Positions 45,901-57,327 of a stretch of DNA of 64,000 nt are shown one piece after another. The notes beneath the pieces are model-generated. The model was not told the origin of the DNA. It saw only the letters and a program-made list of their open reading frames with translations, and made no database searches. Numbering within the stretch: the first letter of the stretch is position 1; the number at the start of each line of letters is the position of its first letter. The stretch lies in contig BDSL01000038.1 of the NCBI GenBank assembly GCA_003116995.1, forward strand, positions 372,001-436,000, written 5' to 3'. The translations under genes and the position numbers were made by a program. Source of the DNA: Yamagishiella unicocca (lineage: Eukaryota; Chlorophyta; Chlorophyceae; Chlamydomonadales; Volvocaceae).

Positions 45901-48900
45901 GGGGCCTGCCGGGCAGGGGCCGTGTGGTTTGGGGGAGGCAACGCCTTGTCCACCGGACCTCCCCCGTCGCACCCTGCGCACTGTCTGCCGGCAGCGCCCC
46001 CCTCCCGTACCCTCAATGTCCTCCCCCCCGGTGCCCCCTGCCCCCCCTCCGGTCCCTCCCGTACCCTCAATGTCCTCCGCCCTGGTGCTCCCTGCCCCCT
46101 CTCCGGTCCCTCCTGTACCCTCAATGTCCTCCGCCCGGTGCCTCCCTGCCCCCCCTCCGTCCCCTCCTTCCCGCCAGATGGTCAGCGGCAGCACCTCCCC
46201 CACCGCCAGCAAGCGGGTGCACGCGCTGTGGATCAACATGCGCGAGGAGCCGGTGGTGTACGTCAAGGGCCGCCCCTTCGTGCTGAGAGAGGAGGTGGGA
46301 GGGGGCCGCGGGGGGAGCGAGTGGGCAGCAGGGGGGAGAGGGGCCCAAAAGGGGGGGGGCAGGGGTGCCAGGGGGAAAAGGGGGAAAAGGGGGCGGCAGG
46401 GAGCAAGATGCGCCAGCGGCAGGGGTGCGAGGGATGGGGGCTGTGGCGCTGTGGTGGCTTTCGGAGGGCTGGACGGCATCAAAGGCAGAGGACTCGCGTG
46501 GGTGACCGGGGGCCTCCCTCAGGGGGGTGAGGACAGCCCCCTGAGGGAGGCTGTCCTCACCCTGTGCCATCGTATCCGTGTCGCGTAACCGGTTTTGATG
46601 CCCACCCTGCCAGCAGAGGAAACCCTCACCCGTCGTCCCCCCCTCCCTCCCACGGGTTTCCCTCGAACCCTCCCTGCCGCCGCTCTCCCGTCCGGCTGCT
46701 TCCCGTCCTCAGCGCCGCCCCCTCAAGAACATGGCCGAGTACGCGGGCATCGACGCCGACCGGGTGGCGTCCATGGAGGAGCGCCTCAAGCGGGATGTAC
46801 TGGCCGAGGTTGGTGGGGTTGCAAGGAAAACCCGTGTACGAAAACCGGAAAATAACCGAAAACCGAAAGCCGAAAACCGTTTAGGATAGCCGTTTGGAGA
46901 TGCGTGCTGGAGATCTTGGTGGGGAAGTTAAAGTCGAAAGTCGTGGGTGGTGGGGGGGGAGGGGCACGTAGATGACTCCTCCGGTACCGCCACCTCTTCA
47001 CCCCCCGGCTTCAGCTCATGAGGCGGTCCAGTCCGTCTTCTCAACCGCCTTGCACGGCACCCGGCCTGCCGTGTCCCCCCCCCGCAGGCGGAGAAGTTCG
47101 GCGGACGCATTCTGTTGGCGTACGAGAGCCAGGACCCGCGCCACTACGGTGAGCTCAACGACATGTGGGAGTCCATCTCGGGCCCCGACGACGTGCAGAC
47201 CAGTGCCGAGGTGTACGACAACCTCACCAGCCAAGGCTTCGCGGTCAAGTACTTCCGGGTGCCCGTCACGGACGGAACCTCGCCGTCGGTGAGTGGGGGT
47301 GCGGGGGTGTATGTGTATGTGTGGTTGTGGGGTTCGAGGAAGACCCGTGGATGCCCGAAAAAAACACTGTTTAGGACAGACGTTTTGAGATGCATGCTGG
47401 AGAACTGGGTTGGGGATACTAAAGCCGAAGGTCGGCTAAGCTAAAGCGGGGGGGGGGGTACAGAAAATAAGGTTTGGGGGGGGTACAGAAAATAACCGGT
47501 AACTCGACATGGTAAGTTTAGCTGGTGTGTGTGGGGTGGGGGGGAGAGGGTGCTGAGGAGGGCCACTGTGGGCTTTACGAGGGCGTCGTCCACCCAGCAT
47601 CACACATCGTGCCACACACACACACCTTCGCGGCTCAGCGCAGCATCTATAAAACACACCTTCCTCGTCACAGGAGCTACGCAGCCGATGTCGGTACCGT
47701 ATTTGACTCACGTGGTATTGACCGCCTCCTCCCCACCTCCCCGCCTCCCCACCGCCCCACCGCTTCCTCAGGGCGCCGACTTCGAGCAGATCCTCCGCTC
47801 GATCCTGGACTGGGGCCTCGAGAACCCCGTCATCTTCAACTGCCAGCTGGGCATCGGCCGCACCACCACCGGCATGGTCATCGCGGGCCTGGTGCACCTC
47901 TACTCCACTGGCTCACTGGGGGGCGTGGCAGCCAGGTGGGGGGCGGGGGGCCTCCAGGGAGGGATTTAGAGGAAGACCCATGGATGCCAGGTGGGGGGGG
48001 TCAGGGCGGGGGGCCTCCAGGGAGGGAGGGCACGCGGCTCGCGGCCGGCACCTGTAACCAGTGGCCGTAGCACACGCATTGGGCAGGTTGCGCGCCACAT
48101 CCCATCCACATCACCTGCTCGGCCGCCGGTGCCGGTGCCGGAGCGTGGGCATGTGTTTTAAGAACCCGAACCTCCCCTCTCCCCCCTCCGCTCCGAAACA
48201 CGCCCTCCCCGCCTCCCAGGTCTGCCAGCGCGCTGCTGGACGGCATGGACGACGCCACGCTGCGGCGCTTCCTGCTCGAGGTGGGTCACAGGCGCAGCGG
48301 CAGAAAGCGGATCAAAACCTGCAGCACTCCACACGTACCGATGGGAGTCCCAGTTCCGGCTCCGAACCCCTCCCCCCCGGGCTTTCCTCCCCTCCCCTTC
48401 TTGTAACCCCCCGCCCCCCCCGCCCCCCGTCTCACACCACCCCCGCCCCCTGCCCCCTCAGGGTGTGAGTCCCCGCAGTGACGCGGAGGAGGACATCGAC
48501 GGAGAGCACCGGGACGAGGAGGACGAGCAGGAGCCCAAGGTGGGTGGGTTGGGGTTCGGAGCGGAGGGGTCTGGGGGAGACTTGGGGCCGGTGCGCTGTC
48601 GGGCCGGAAACACCGAATGAACGATACCCAATGCTTGTGATGCTCAACGCTTGTGACGCCCGATGCGTGTGACGCCCGATGCGTGTAACACCCGATGCGT
48701 GTGACGCCCAACGCCCGTTCGCGTGTTTGCAGATCTGGGAGATGGAGCCGGCGGAGGTGGAGCTGCAGCGCTCGCTGGCGGGGGGCGGATACGTGGGTGT
48801 GCGCAAGGTGGCCCGGCTGCTCGAGGTGCGGCGAGGAGGCAAGGGGCAAGGGGGCGGGCGGTGCTCGAGTTGGCTGCAAGCTGGCGTTTGGACAGCTGCC

Positions 48901-51900
48901 CCACCCTGGTCCTGTCCTACCGTCGTTTGGTACCTCCGCCCACGCCAATCCCCGACCCTCCCCGACGCTGCCCCCCCCCGCCCGCCGCCCCCAGGAGGGT
49001 GACGCCGCCAAGAAGGTGGTGGACCAGATCATCGACGCCGCCTCCGACGTCATCAACCTCCGCGTCGCGATCATGAAGTACGTCCAGCCCCACCAGCGCT
49101 CGCTCGCTGGCACGGCCCCCCCGCTCCCTCGTCTTCCTGACCCCATACCCACCCACACACGACCACGCAACGTCCACACGACCACCGCGTTCCTTTCCCT
49201 TCCCTTCCCTTCCCGTCCCCTCTCCTGACCCTTCCCCTCACCTCACCTGCCCCCCCCCCGCCCCGTCCTGTCCTTGTCGCGTGAACGGTCCTATGCTCCC
49301 CCCCCCTCGTCCCGGTGTCCGAAGGCTATGCACACGCTACCATTCCCCAGTCGCGTTACCGGTTCTATTATTGTAACCCCCCTCGCCCCCCAGGTACCGC
49401 AAACCCCGCAGCTCCTACAAGTACATCCGGCCCGAGATGCAGCAGCGCCACGCCGCCTTCAAGCGCGGTTCCGCCTACCTGGAGCGCTACTGCCAGCTCA
49501 TCGCCTTCGCCTTCTACCTGGAGCACGTGGGCCCCGAGTCGTGCACCTTCGCAGACTGGCTGGGCAGCAGGCCCGACCTCAAGGTGACGCGGATGGCGTG
49601 GGGTGGGGCTGGGGCTGGGGTGTGTGAGTAAAAAACGTTTTACGCGACGGGACAGGATAGTTGGCGCATTGGGGGGCCCTGGGGGGGGTGAGGAGGGAGT
49701 GCCGAGTCTGGTTGTGGTGGTAGTGGTTGTGGTGGTGTAGGGGAGGGAGTTCTGGGCGCTTGCATGTCAACTATCGGACGTCCTAGTACTTGCAAGGATG
49801 CCCTGGTGGTGGTGGCGAGGTGTTACTGCCAGCGTTGCTGTTGAGGTTGTTGTTCGTCCGCTGCCCTCTCCGGCCCAGCACGGCTGCGGTCCCGGTTGAC
49901 GCGCGAGGCCCCTTCCCCCACCCCCTACCCTGTCACGTCCCCCCCCTCCGTTGTCACGTTGCCCCTCAGGCCGCCTTCGCCGCCATGCATGAGAACCCCG
50001 GTGCCGCCCTGGAGCCGGTGCCGGTGGCCAAGCTGCCCGCCTTGTACAAGGTAGGCGTGGCGGTGGTGGGAGGGAGGTTTGTAAAAACCGTTTTACGCGA
50101 AAAAAAGGGAGGGGAGGGAGGGAGGGAGGGAGGGGAGGGGGCGTCCAAGCAAGCACCTTCTCCTGCGACCTACCTCAGCCTCATTGAATCGCTTCTGTGT
50201 TGTATCTTGTATCCAGCCGTTTCCTGCTGGGTTGGGTACCCACCGCCGCACGCGCCCCCGCCTGGTCCGCCTGCTCCCCTCTGCTCCAGGGTCTGGGCGA
50301 GGGAGACGACACCGGCGAGGACGGCGTCAACCAGCGGGCGGTGCTGGGCCGCCGCAAGGGGCGCACCCTCACCAAGCGCACCATCCTCAAGTCCTATCTG
50401 CAGCCCAACGCCAGCGGCGAGGGCGGCGCGGAGGGCGTCGAGGTGGTCCCTGACTACGTGCAGGCGGGACCCTTCCCGGTGTACAGCGTCGGTGGGTGCG
50501 GGAGGGGAGGGGGTGGCGCAGGGCGGGCTGGGCGGGAGAGAGGAGGCGGGATGTTGGGCGTGGCAGGGGCTGGGATGCGCCTGACTCGGGGCACATGCAC
50601 CTGACTCTATGCGCCTGACCCTCCCTTGTCCACCTGTGGGCCCCGCTCACCGACGTCGCCAACCTGCATCCCTCGACACCTCCCTCCTGCTCCCCGCACC
50701 CCCACCCCCCTCATTCGCGGATTCGCGGATCCTCTTATAAAGAAACCCTCACCTCCTCACCCCCCTCACCCCCCTCACCCCAGGCAACGTGCCCTGGTCC
50801 GAGCTGGCGGGGCTCCTGAACCACCTGGGTGCGGGGCCCAACGGCGGTAAGGCCCACGTGGTGATCGCCGACGTGCGCGAGGAGCTGGTGGTTTACGCCA
50901 ACGGCACGCCGTACATGCGTCGCGAGCTGGAGATGCCCGCTGCGGCGATGCACCACGCCGGTATACACGCCGCGCAGCTGCAGGTGCGGGGGGGGATATA
51001 AGAACGTTTACGCCGGGGGTGGGGTAATAAGAGAACCTGCGAATCCACGGCCGACAAACCGAGGGGGGGTACGTGGGGTAATGGTGTTTTGGGGGCCCCT
51101 ATAAGACCCGGTTGCACGACAATTGGTTTTGGAGCGGGGCGCAGGTTGTGGTGAGTCGCCGCCAGGATACGTGGGGGCGGTTGCGGGAAGGGACCAAAGC
51201 TATCCTGCCTGCCCGAGCTCGATTCGCTGAACCCGTCCACGCCGCATATTGTGACCCGCCCCGAACCCGTCCCCCCTTCCTGTCTTTGTTGCCATCGCTT
51301 CCTGACCTCAGGAGCTGGAGCTGCTGCTGAAGGAGGATGTGACGGTGAGACCCCCGCGTGCGGCTTCGGAGCCCTTGAGTGCAGGGAGCTGCGCAAAAAC
51401 ACCCGCACCGCCCGGACAGCCTGTAGGCTGGGCGGCGGTTGGCCGGCTGAAGGGACCACACAACGCGCCACACAACTTGTGGTCCGCAGTTTCACGGTCG
51501 CCTTACTCTTAAAACCAATTGTTATAACCCTTTTGTTGTGGGCGAATTTCCCCATGTGAAGCGTCCACGTGCACAGCAGAGTTTGCTGCATCTCAGCCTC
51601 CTCATCCCCCTTCCTCATCTCACCCCCACCACACCCCACCCCACAACTCCACCCCACCACCCTACCCTACACCATCCGCAGCCGCACCCCACCGCAGCCG
51701 CAGCACCCAGCCCCGGCGCCCCGCCGCCGTCCCGGCGGCCCGCGCCCGCCGCCGTCGCCCCAGCGTACCCCGCACTTGTCATACGCCGCCGGCCTCCCTC
51801 CGCGCCCCCTCCCTCCCTCCGCACCTCATCCCGCGCTAGCCCCTCCGCCCCCTCCACGCCCCCAACACCCCCCCAACCGCGACCGAAACACCCCTAGGAA

Positions 51901-54900
51901 ACTGTTCCCGACGCCACGCTCTCCGCCCCCCCCGCCCCTTCGCCCACCCGCGCACCCGCCATTCGCACACTGTCTCCTCCCACAGCCCCTTCTCCCCCTC
52001 CCCGCCCAGACCGCCGCTCTCCCCCGCGTCCCTAGCCGCCGGCGTCGCACTGTGGCGGCGCCGTCCTCGCTGTGGCAGTGCTGTGGGGATCCGACCAGCC
52101 CGGACCGCGCACTGCCTCCCCCCGGTATCCCGTCTCCTCGCCTGCTAGCCTTGCCCCCCTGTCCCGCATCTTCACGCCCCATATTTTCTCACTTCCTCCC
52201 TCCGTCATACAGGCCTCCGCCGTACAACGCCGTACGCCGCCGTACCAGCCCGCGTCCCCGTATATCCGTCCTCCCCTTTCCTGCCTCCGCCTCTTTCGCC
52301 GCGCCGCTGGGGCCTCTTCGTTGCTTTGACCCCTGTCCACCCGCTCCGCGCCTGGACGTTGTTCCTAACGCCCCCTGCTGCCCCTTGCCCGCATGCTTCG
52401 CGTCGACCGCCTTCCCCACCCGCTCTGGGCCCTGGTCAGGTGAGTTCCGCCGCTGGGTTGGGCCTCTGTTCTGGTAGTTTTTTGCTAGTCGTTGCATTCT
52501 TGTCTGCGGGCGTCGGGACCTGCGTCTGGGCTTTCGCGTCCCCCATGGCGGCGCGGCGCGGCTTCGGCCTCCTCTCCTGGACGACCGCGGACCTTCTCTG
52601 GTAATGACCGGCTTCCTCACGCATCTGGTCGGTATTCGGGCGGGTCGGGACTGGGACTCCGACTAGGACTGGGACTGGGACCGGACCGCGATGTCCGCTC
52701 TCCCATAGCGCACCAACTCCCACAGTTCTCCTGCTAGCGCCCAAAACCGGTTCTGCGAAAAGTTTACGTGCGTCGCGCGGGGTCCTCGCTTCCTTTCGTC
52801 TCGCCGTAGCCGATATAGCTTAGCCGCCAAAGGTCATATTACGACCTTCGGCTTTCGTATCCCCAACCCAGTTCTCCCGCATGCATCTCAAAACTTCTGT
52901 TTTAAACGATTTTTTTCGGACATCCACGGGTTTCCCTCGAACCCTACACCATCCACGGGTCTTCCTCGCGACCCCACCCCGCCAACCCCACCCCGCCAAC
53001 CCCACCACCCCACCCGGCCCCAGGACGAGGCGGCGCTTTGGGGCGGCCGCATCCTGCTGCACCGCGAGCTGGCACCCGCACCCACCACCTCGTCCAGGCA
53101 GCCCGCGACGCCGGTTCGCGCAGACGCAAACGGTGAGGACGCTGGCGGTGTCAGCCCTTGGCGCAACCGCGCAAAGATCCGGTCACTAAGAAGCGACCAA
53201 GGCGCACACAATCGACCGCTCGCGCTCGTTCACCAGGGCCCTCGCAGCGGTCCTCCGTATACCTCCCCTCCCGGCCTGGCTACCGCCTTAATCTCCGCAG
53301 CCCTGCCCACGTTTGCCGGCCCCCTCTCCGTCTCTTCTAAACGATTTTTCTCGCACCCACGGGCCCTTCTCGAACCCCTCCGGCCCTTTCTCACGGGTTT
53401 TCCTTGCAGCCCCCTCCCTCCATTTCCGCCCTCCGTTTCCTGCATCGTGTAACCGGGTCCTCTCACCACCACCCCCCTTCCTCCTGCAGGCTCCTCGCCG
53501 GTTACCAGCCCGGTAGAGGACGGCCACAGCCCCACCGCCGCACCCGCCACCCCACTCACCGGCTCTACCACGGCCGAGCCCGCCAGCACCCCCGCCCCCG
53601 CCACCCCCGCCCCCGCTGGCGACGCCGCCGCCGCCAAGCCCGACGACGTGACCCGCCTCGTGGACCTGTACCCGGGCACCAGCGTGGCGCCCTTCTGGGA
53701 GACGGTCGACCCGGACTCACCCACTGCGCTGCTGACCCCCATCGAGGTGGGAGCCGCTGCGGCGGGCCGCTGGGTCCAGCGCGTGGGGAGGGGGGGCACA
53801 TGGTTGGTGGACAAAACACGGTTCCGTTGTTGCGCTGACTTGGCCTTTAGCGCGCATGCAGCGGTGCCGGCAACTCCCCCCCGAACCAGTTCCCTTCCTT
53901 GCCTCATCTCCCTACGCCCCATAGCTCTCTGCCTCCGCTACACCGCCTCTTCCAATCCAAAGTACCCACACTTGCGGCGCACACACATACACACACATAC
54001 CCACATACACACGCATACACACCCACGTACATACACACACATGTACATACAACCCCCCCCCCTTGCGTTTCCCTCCCCCCCGCAGCTGATGCAGCAGCTG
54101 GAGGAGGGCGGCTTCCGTCTGAGCTACCGCCGCATCCCGCTGTCCCGCGAGCGCACCCCCGAGGCCGCGGACGTGGACGCCCTGCACGCGCAGCTCACCG
54201 ACCTGGCGGAGGCGGCCGCCGCCACCGACCCCGGCTGCACGGTGCTCCACCTCGTCCTCTCGCGCACCCCCACCGGCTCCTCGGCCCGCTTCGTCTCGGC
54301 GCTCTTCGGCACCTATCTGTCCCGCCATGGCGGCGTGGACGGGCTGGACGTAGGGCCCAACAACGGCGGCTCGCCGCAGCCCGGCGGCTCGGTGCCGCCC
54401 ACCTCCGCCGGCAAGCTGCTGTCGCTGGACGGCGCCGCGGGCGAGTACCGCGGGATCATGTCGCTGTGTCGGCTGATGCAGGGCGGCTTCGAGGCCAAGC
54501 TGGCGGTGGACGGCGCAATTGCGGCCATTGCGCAACAGGTGGGTGTGTGGGGTGGTGGTGGAGAGGTGACCCGTGGGTCGGAACTGAGAAGGAGAACCGA
54601 TGTGCAGGGGTCGGGTTGCGGCGGTTGGTGCTGACGCGGCGTCACAACCATAAAGATCTCAGGGGCGTGATGGCCCCTGTGTGTAGACGTAGACGACTGA
54701 ACAAACGTACAGGGCAGATGGTATTGTTGGGCCGGGTTTTTAGCGAGGGGGCCAGTTTGGGCCCTCCGCGCACCCAGCTGCCGTACCCTGATGCTTTGGG
54801 CCGCCCGCCACTCCGCCCCCATCCCCCCCAGGTGGGTGACCTGCTGCTGGACATCAACGAGTGCAAGGCCCAGGCGGAGGCGCCCGCCACTCCGGCGGCG

Positions 54901-55834
54901 GCGCCCGCAGGCGGCACCACGGTGGTGGCCCCGCTGGGGGCGCAGTTCGCTGCTCGCCACCTGGGGCTGCACTACCTCAAGCGCTACTTCCTGCTCATCA
55001 CGTACAGGTGAGGTTGGGGGGGTTCGGGGAGGGGGTTGCAAAAACGTCCGTGTGGGACAGGGCGGTGAGGGGAGGTGGGGTGGGGTGGGGTGCGGGGTTG
55101 CGGGGGTTGGGGTGCGGTTGAGGCGCGGTGGGGTGCGGGGGTTGAGGTGCGGAGGGGTGCGGAGGGGTGCGGAGGGGTGCGGAGGGGTGCGGAGGGGGGT
55201 GCGGAGGGGCGCGACAAGGCCCAGCTCGCGGGCAGGGCAATGCAGGGAGGCTCCGGAGAGGAGGCCCGACGGCAGCGGTGGTCGTTGCCCAGAAGCGGGA
55301 TCCGAACAATAACGCGGTGGATGGTGGCGGCGGTGATGCGGCGGGAAGGGAGAGGCCGCATACACAGCCGCCCGCCACCGTCCTTCTGGTTACCGGAGCG
55401 CTGCGCGGACGGCGTCTACATAATCGGAATTATGGCTTCTCGTGGACACACTCTGGGCTTCTTTCGGTAACTATTGACGCCTCGCCTTGCCTCCGGATTC
55501 CTTGGTCTCTTTGCGCTCCGTCTCCTTCGCGGCTCAGCTCAGCATTTATAAAACACAGTATGCGGCACGTGGGTGAAGGCTGCGGTCCCCTCCCATTAGA
55601 GGCACCCGTTGTAATACCGGTAGGGTTCCGTGAGAGTGCCGCATGGGGGGACGGGCTCCGAAACCCACATCCTCATTGGCCACCCCGCACGGCCCCCTGG
55701 CGGCCCCCACTTCCCCCGCCCCTCGCAGGTGCTACTTGGAGCACGGTGCCGGCAAGCGCCTCAGCTTTGCCGACTGGGTGCATGAGCAGCCCGAGCTGCA
55801 CCACCTGGCCAACCACCTCACGCTCGACCTGTGA
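39967..55834 (+). CDS. Paladin-type protein with three PTP/phytase-like units
   Basis: Thirty-two exons: 39967-40084, 40246-40301, 40701-40785, 41493-41606, 41956-41999, 42512-42656, 42858-42916, 43159-43233, 43796-44031, 44367-44448, 44595-44672, 44825-44952, 45093-45253, 45422-45579, 46178-46294, 46713-46808, 47088-47288, 47772-47935, 48220-48280, 48462-48539, 48733-48825, 48995-49077, 49394-49583, 49970-50050, 50290-50491, 50784-50983, 51312-51344, 53024-53132, 53490-53746, 54086-54538, 54832-55007, 55729-55834; 1,412 residues. Three repeats each run from a VYG.../NLREEPLIFINGHPF block (later NMREEPVVYVKGRPF, DVREELVVYANGTPY) to a P-loop and a YLERYY...FADW helical tail. Loops: FNCQMGRGRTTTG (Cys231/Arg237) and FNCQLGIGRTTTG (Cys675/Arg681) keep CX5R; the third reads VLHLVLSRTPTG, with Leu at the cysteine site. 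Paladins are cytosolic dual-specificity-like phosphatases with reported phosphoinositide activity in animals; substrate here is unknown. Confidence 0.9.
41887..41925 (+). repeat. Dispersed intronic repeat, family B
   Basis: Shortly before the 3' end of paladin intron 4. Hallmark CTCGCGTAAAACGGTTTTTA. Related stretches lie at 21917-21950, 30852-30890, 46570-46600, 49262-49300 and 49345-49380, and inverted at 49625-49660 and 50075-50105. Confidence 0.6.
43500..43795 (+). repeat. Tandem repeat multiplying the acceptor of paladin exon 9
   Basis: Four to five copies of a roughly 60-bp unit containing TCCAATGACCTGTAACCGAG. Each ends in a C-rich tract, (C/G)CAG and ATGG/ATCG, the same context as the true splice site at 43795 before ATGGGTCGCGG. 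Decoy AGs fall near 43526, 43594, 43665 and 43728. Confidence 0.9.
45621..45790 (+). repeat. Dispersed intronic repeat, family A (three copies)
   Basis: In paladin intron 14. Copies share AAGGAAGACCCGTGTACGAA and AAAACCGTTTAAGACGGATG; the middle one is shortened. They alternate with GGGCTGGGTGGCTGGG spacers. Confidence 0.8.
46512..46560 (+). repeat. Two mutually exclusive perfect stem-loops in paladin intron 15
   Basis: Stem 1 pairs 46512-46526 (GCCTCCCTCAGGGGG) with 46537-46551, 15 bp. Stem 2 pairs 46527-46536 (GTGAGGACAG) with 46551-46560, 10 bp. The loop of stem 1 is the left arm of stem 2, so both cannot form together. Confidence 0.85.
46810..46950 (+). repeat. Dispersed intronic repeat, family A
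   Basis: Immediately behind the donor of paladin intron 16. Contains TTGCAAGGAAAACCCGTGTA, a local CCGAAAA duplication, AAAACCGTTTAGGATAG, then GAGATGCGTGCTGGAGATCT and the distal block TTAAAGTCGAAAGTCG. Confidence 0.75.
47333..47440 (+). repeat. Dispersed intronic repeat, family A (long copy)
   Basis: In paladin intron 17. Full order of blocks: TTCGAGGAAGACCCGTGGAT, CTGTTTAGGACAGACGTTTT, GATGCATGCTGGAGAACTGG, TTGGGGATACTAAAGCCGAA, GGTCGGCTAAGCTA. This is the best reference copy. Confidence 0.8.
48630..48712 (+). repeat. Short tandem repeat in paladin intron 20
   Basis: About five imperfect copies of a 15-16-bp unit such as GTGTGACGCCCGATGC. Confidence 0.85.
51345..53023 (+). other. Largest paladin intron (1.7 kb), C-rich
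   Basis: No exon is missing here, because ELELLLKEDVT joins directly to DEAALWGGRILL exactly as in the other two repeats. Roughly 51600-52350 is strongly C/T-rich on the plus strand and keeps a long open frame of Pro/Ser/Arg without homology features. A family A repeat lies at its 3' end. Confidence 0.65.
52815..52990 (-). repeat. Dispersed intronic repeat, family A (inverted long copy)
   Basis: Reverse complement gives TTCGAGGGAAACCCGTGGAT, then GATGCATGCGGGAGAACTGG, TTGGGGATACGAAAGCCGAA and GGTCG...GGCTAAGCTA, the same block order as 47333-47440. It ends about 35 bases before the acceptor of exon 28. Confidence 0.8.
53335..53410 (-). repeat. Dispersed intronic repeat, family A (inverted)
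   Basis: In paladin intron 28. Reverse complement carries TTGCAAGGAAAACCCGTGAG and, further on, AGAAAAATCGTTTAGAAG. Confidence 0.65.
53980..54046 (+). repeat. (CA)n-rich microsatellite in paladin intron 29
   Basis: Interrupted CA/TA repeats just upstream of the C-rich acceptor tract of exon 30. Confidence 0.9.
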
Positions 55835-57327
55835 GCAGTGGGTCGCAGTAGGGGCACAAGGAGACGGACGCGACTGCGGAGCGGGCGAGCGGGCGGGCGG
55901 GCGGGCGGGCGGGGTCCGTTGGTGTAGGTGGCTGCTGCTGCTGAAGTTGGTCATAGAATTAGGATTTTCGCTGAAGGTGGTTTGAAGATTAGATTGTTTT
56001 CGCCGGTCGGAAGACGACGTTTTGCCGCGTTAGCAAGAGAGGGAGTTCCTCGTAGCCACGGCGTGGAGGGCGAAAGTTCGTGGCCCCTGCCCGGCGGTGT
56101 GGTAATGTGTTCATGAGTCCGCTAGGAGAGGGGGTGTTGTGTGGGCGACGGCTTCGTTGGTGCGTCGCTTGGTGCTGGTCGCTGCAACGGTTGGAGCACA
56201 CGGGGGGGGGGGGCAACCCTGGCAGGATGGCAGGATGGGGTGACACCGGTAGTAATGGTGTACGGCAAGGTTTTTTGACCTAAAAGCGGTTCCTGATCCT
56301 TAGTACCGTTACCGTTACCGTTATTCCGTTTCCGTTATGCGCCATGTTGCGCGGTCCGCGGCACGGCGGGCGGGCGGGCGCCATCATGCATGAGCAACGT
56401 CGCGGGACGGAGCCTTATGAATAAAGCTCGCTCATAGCATCGCGATTGCCGCGTTCGGCAAGGCACCTCGAATGAGAGGTGGCTTGAGATTACATTCTGT
56501 TCGAGGGGGGTTTAGAGGTTTAGGGTTTCTGCGAGTGGCCGGCGGAGGCCAGGCAACTTGGTGGTGGTGGAACTTGCGCCGACGGAGGTGCCCAGCGCCA
56601 ATGTCTTATACTACACCTTGGATGCGTACACATCAGCACAAGGCCCCGAACAACTGAATGTGTCGCTCGATTTGGATCGAGTAGTTTACTGGCGGTGCGC
56701 CCGTGTATTGATAGGGTCGTTTGCGCCAGCGGCTTGCGCGTACTGGCGCTTCCCGGCAGGCGCGCGGGCAGTTGCAGTCTGGCAGTACATACGGCAAAAG
56801 ACGGAGGGGCTGGAATGTGCGCCCTCGCGACCCAGATCGAGTCCAGATTTGTAACACCGCATTCGTGCCGCCTCTGTAATGGTGCCGTCCGCGCTGACGC
56901 GCATTCGTGATTTGCATCATTTTGCAGGTGGCTACAGAAGTCCAGAATGTCTGGTGCTTAAAATGCCTGAAATGCCTGAATGCAGTGCCCTCAACTATTG
57001 CACCCTACGCCAACAAGCGATTTGGGTCGGACTACATGCACTGTTGGCACGGACATGCACGGCATCCTGGATCTCGCCATGCGCGATGGTTCCGATTCGC
57101 GTGTATAAACTGCACCGCTCTAGTGTAATCCGCGTTGATACAACGGGATACTTGATGAACCAATGTTCATAACACGGCGACAGCTAACGCATCTGTCGCG
57201 CCAGGGTGAGCTCGGCAACGCGACAGGACTGACTATGCTTACACCGCCGATCACACGGATCTCCTAGGCATCGGCATCAAAAGCATACTGCCTTTAGGCG
57301 TAGTCGGCAGCTGCTAGTACCGAGGCG
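55835..57327. other. Paladin 3' UTR and intergenic DNA before the polyQ gene
   Basis: No gene recognised. TGTAA poly(A)-like signals lie at 56850-56854 and 56875-56879, which would give a 3' UTR of about 1 kb. A (GCGG)n run is at 55888-55913. An open frame at 56558-56854 has no family features and is treated as chance. Confidence 0.45.

Noticed and set aside
45376..46588. Long overlapping frames on both strands over paladin exons 14-15 and intron 14
   Set aside because: They run through GGGTGG/CCCACC-type intronic repeats; only the two short exons have paladin motifs.
51569..52477. Plus-strand open frame of 302 codons rich in Pro, Arg and Ser
   Set aside because: Lies in paladin intron 27, where the flanking exons join perfectly as in the other two repeats; the frame reflects C-rich sequence lacking stops.
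52815..53410. Missing coding exon or transposon gene in the 3' part of paladin introns 27-28
   Set aside because: The sequence is explained by inverted family A repeats; no transposase or reverse-transcriptase motif is visible.
56558..57172. Two open frames of about 98 codons downstream of the paladin gene
   Set aside because: No homology features or splice continuity; they contain or flank TGTAA signals and are more likely 3' UTR or intergenic.
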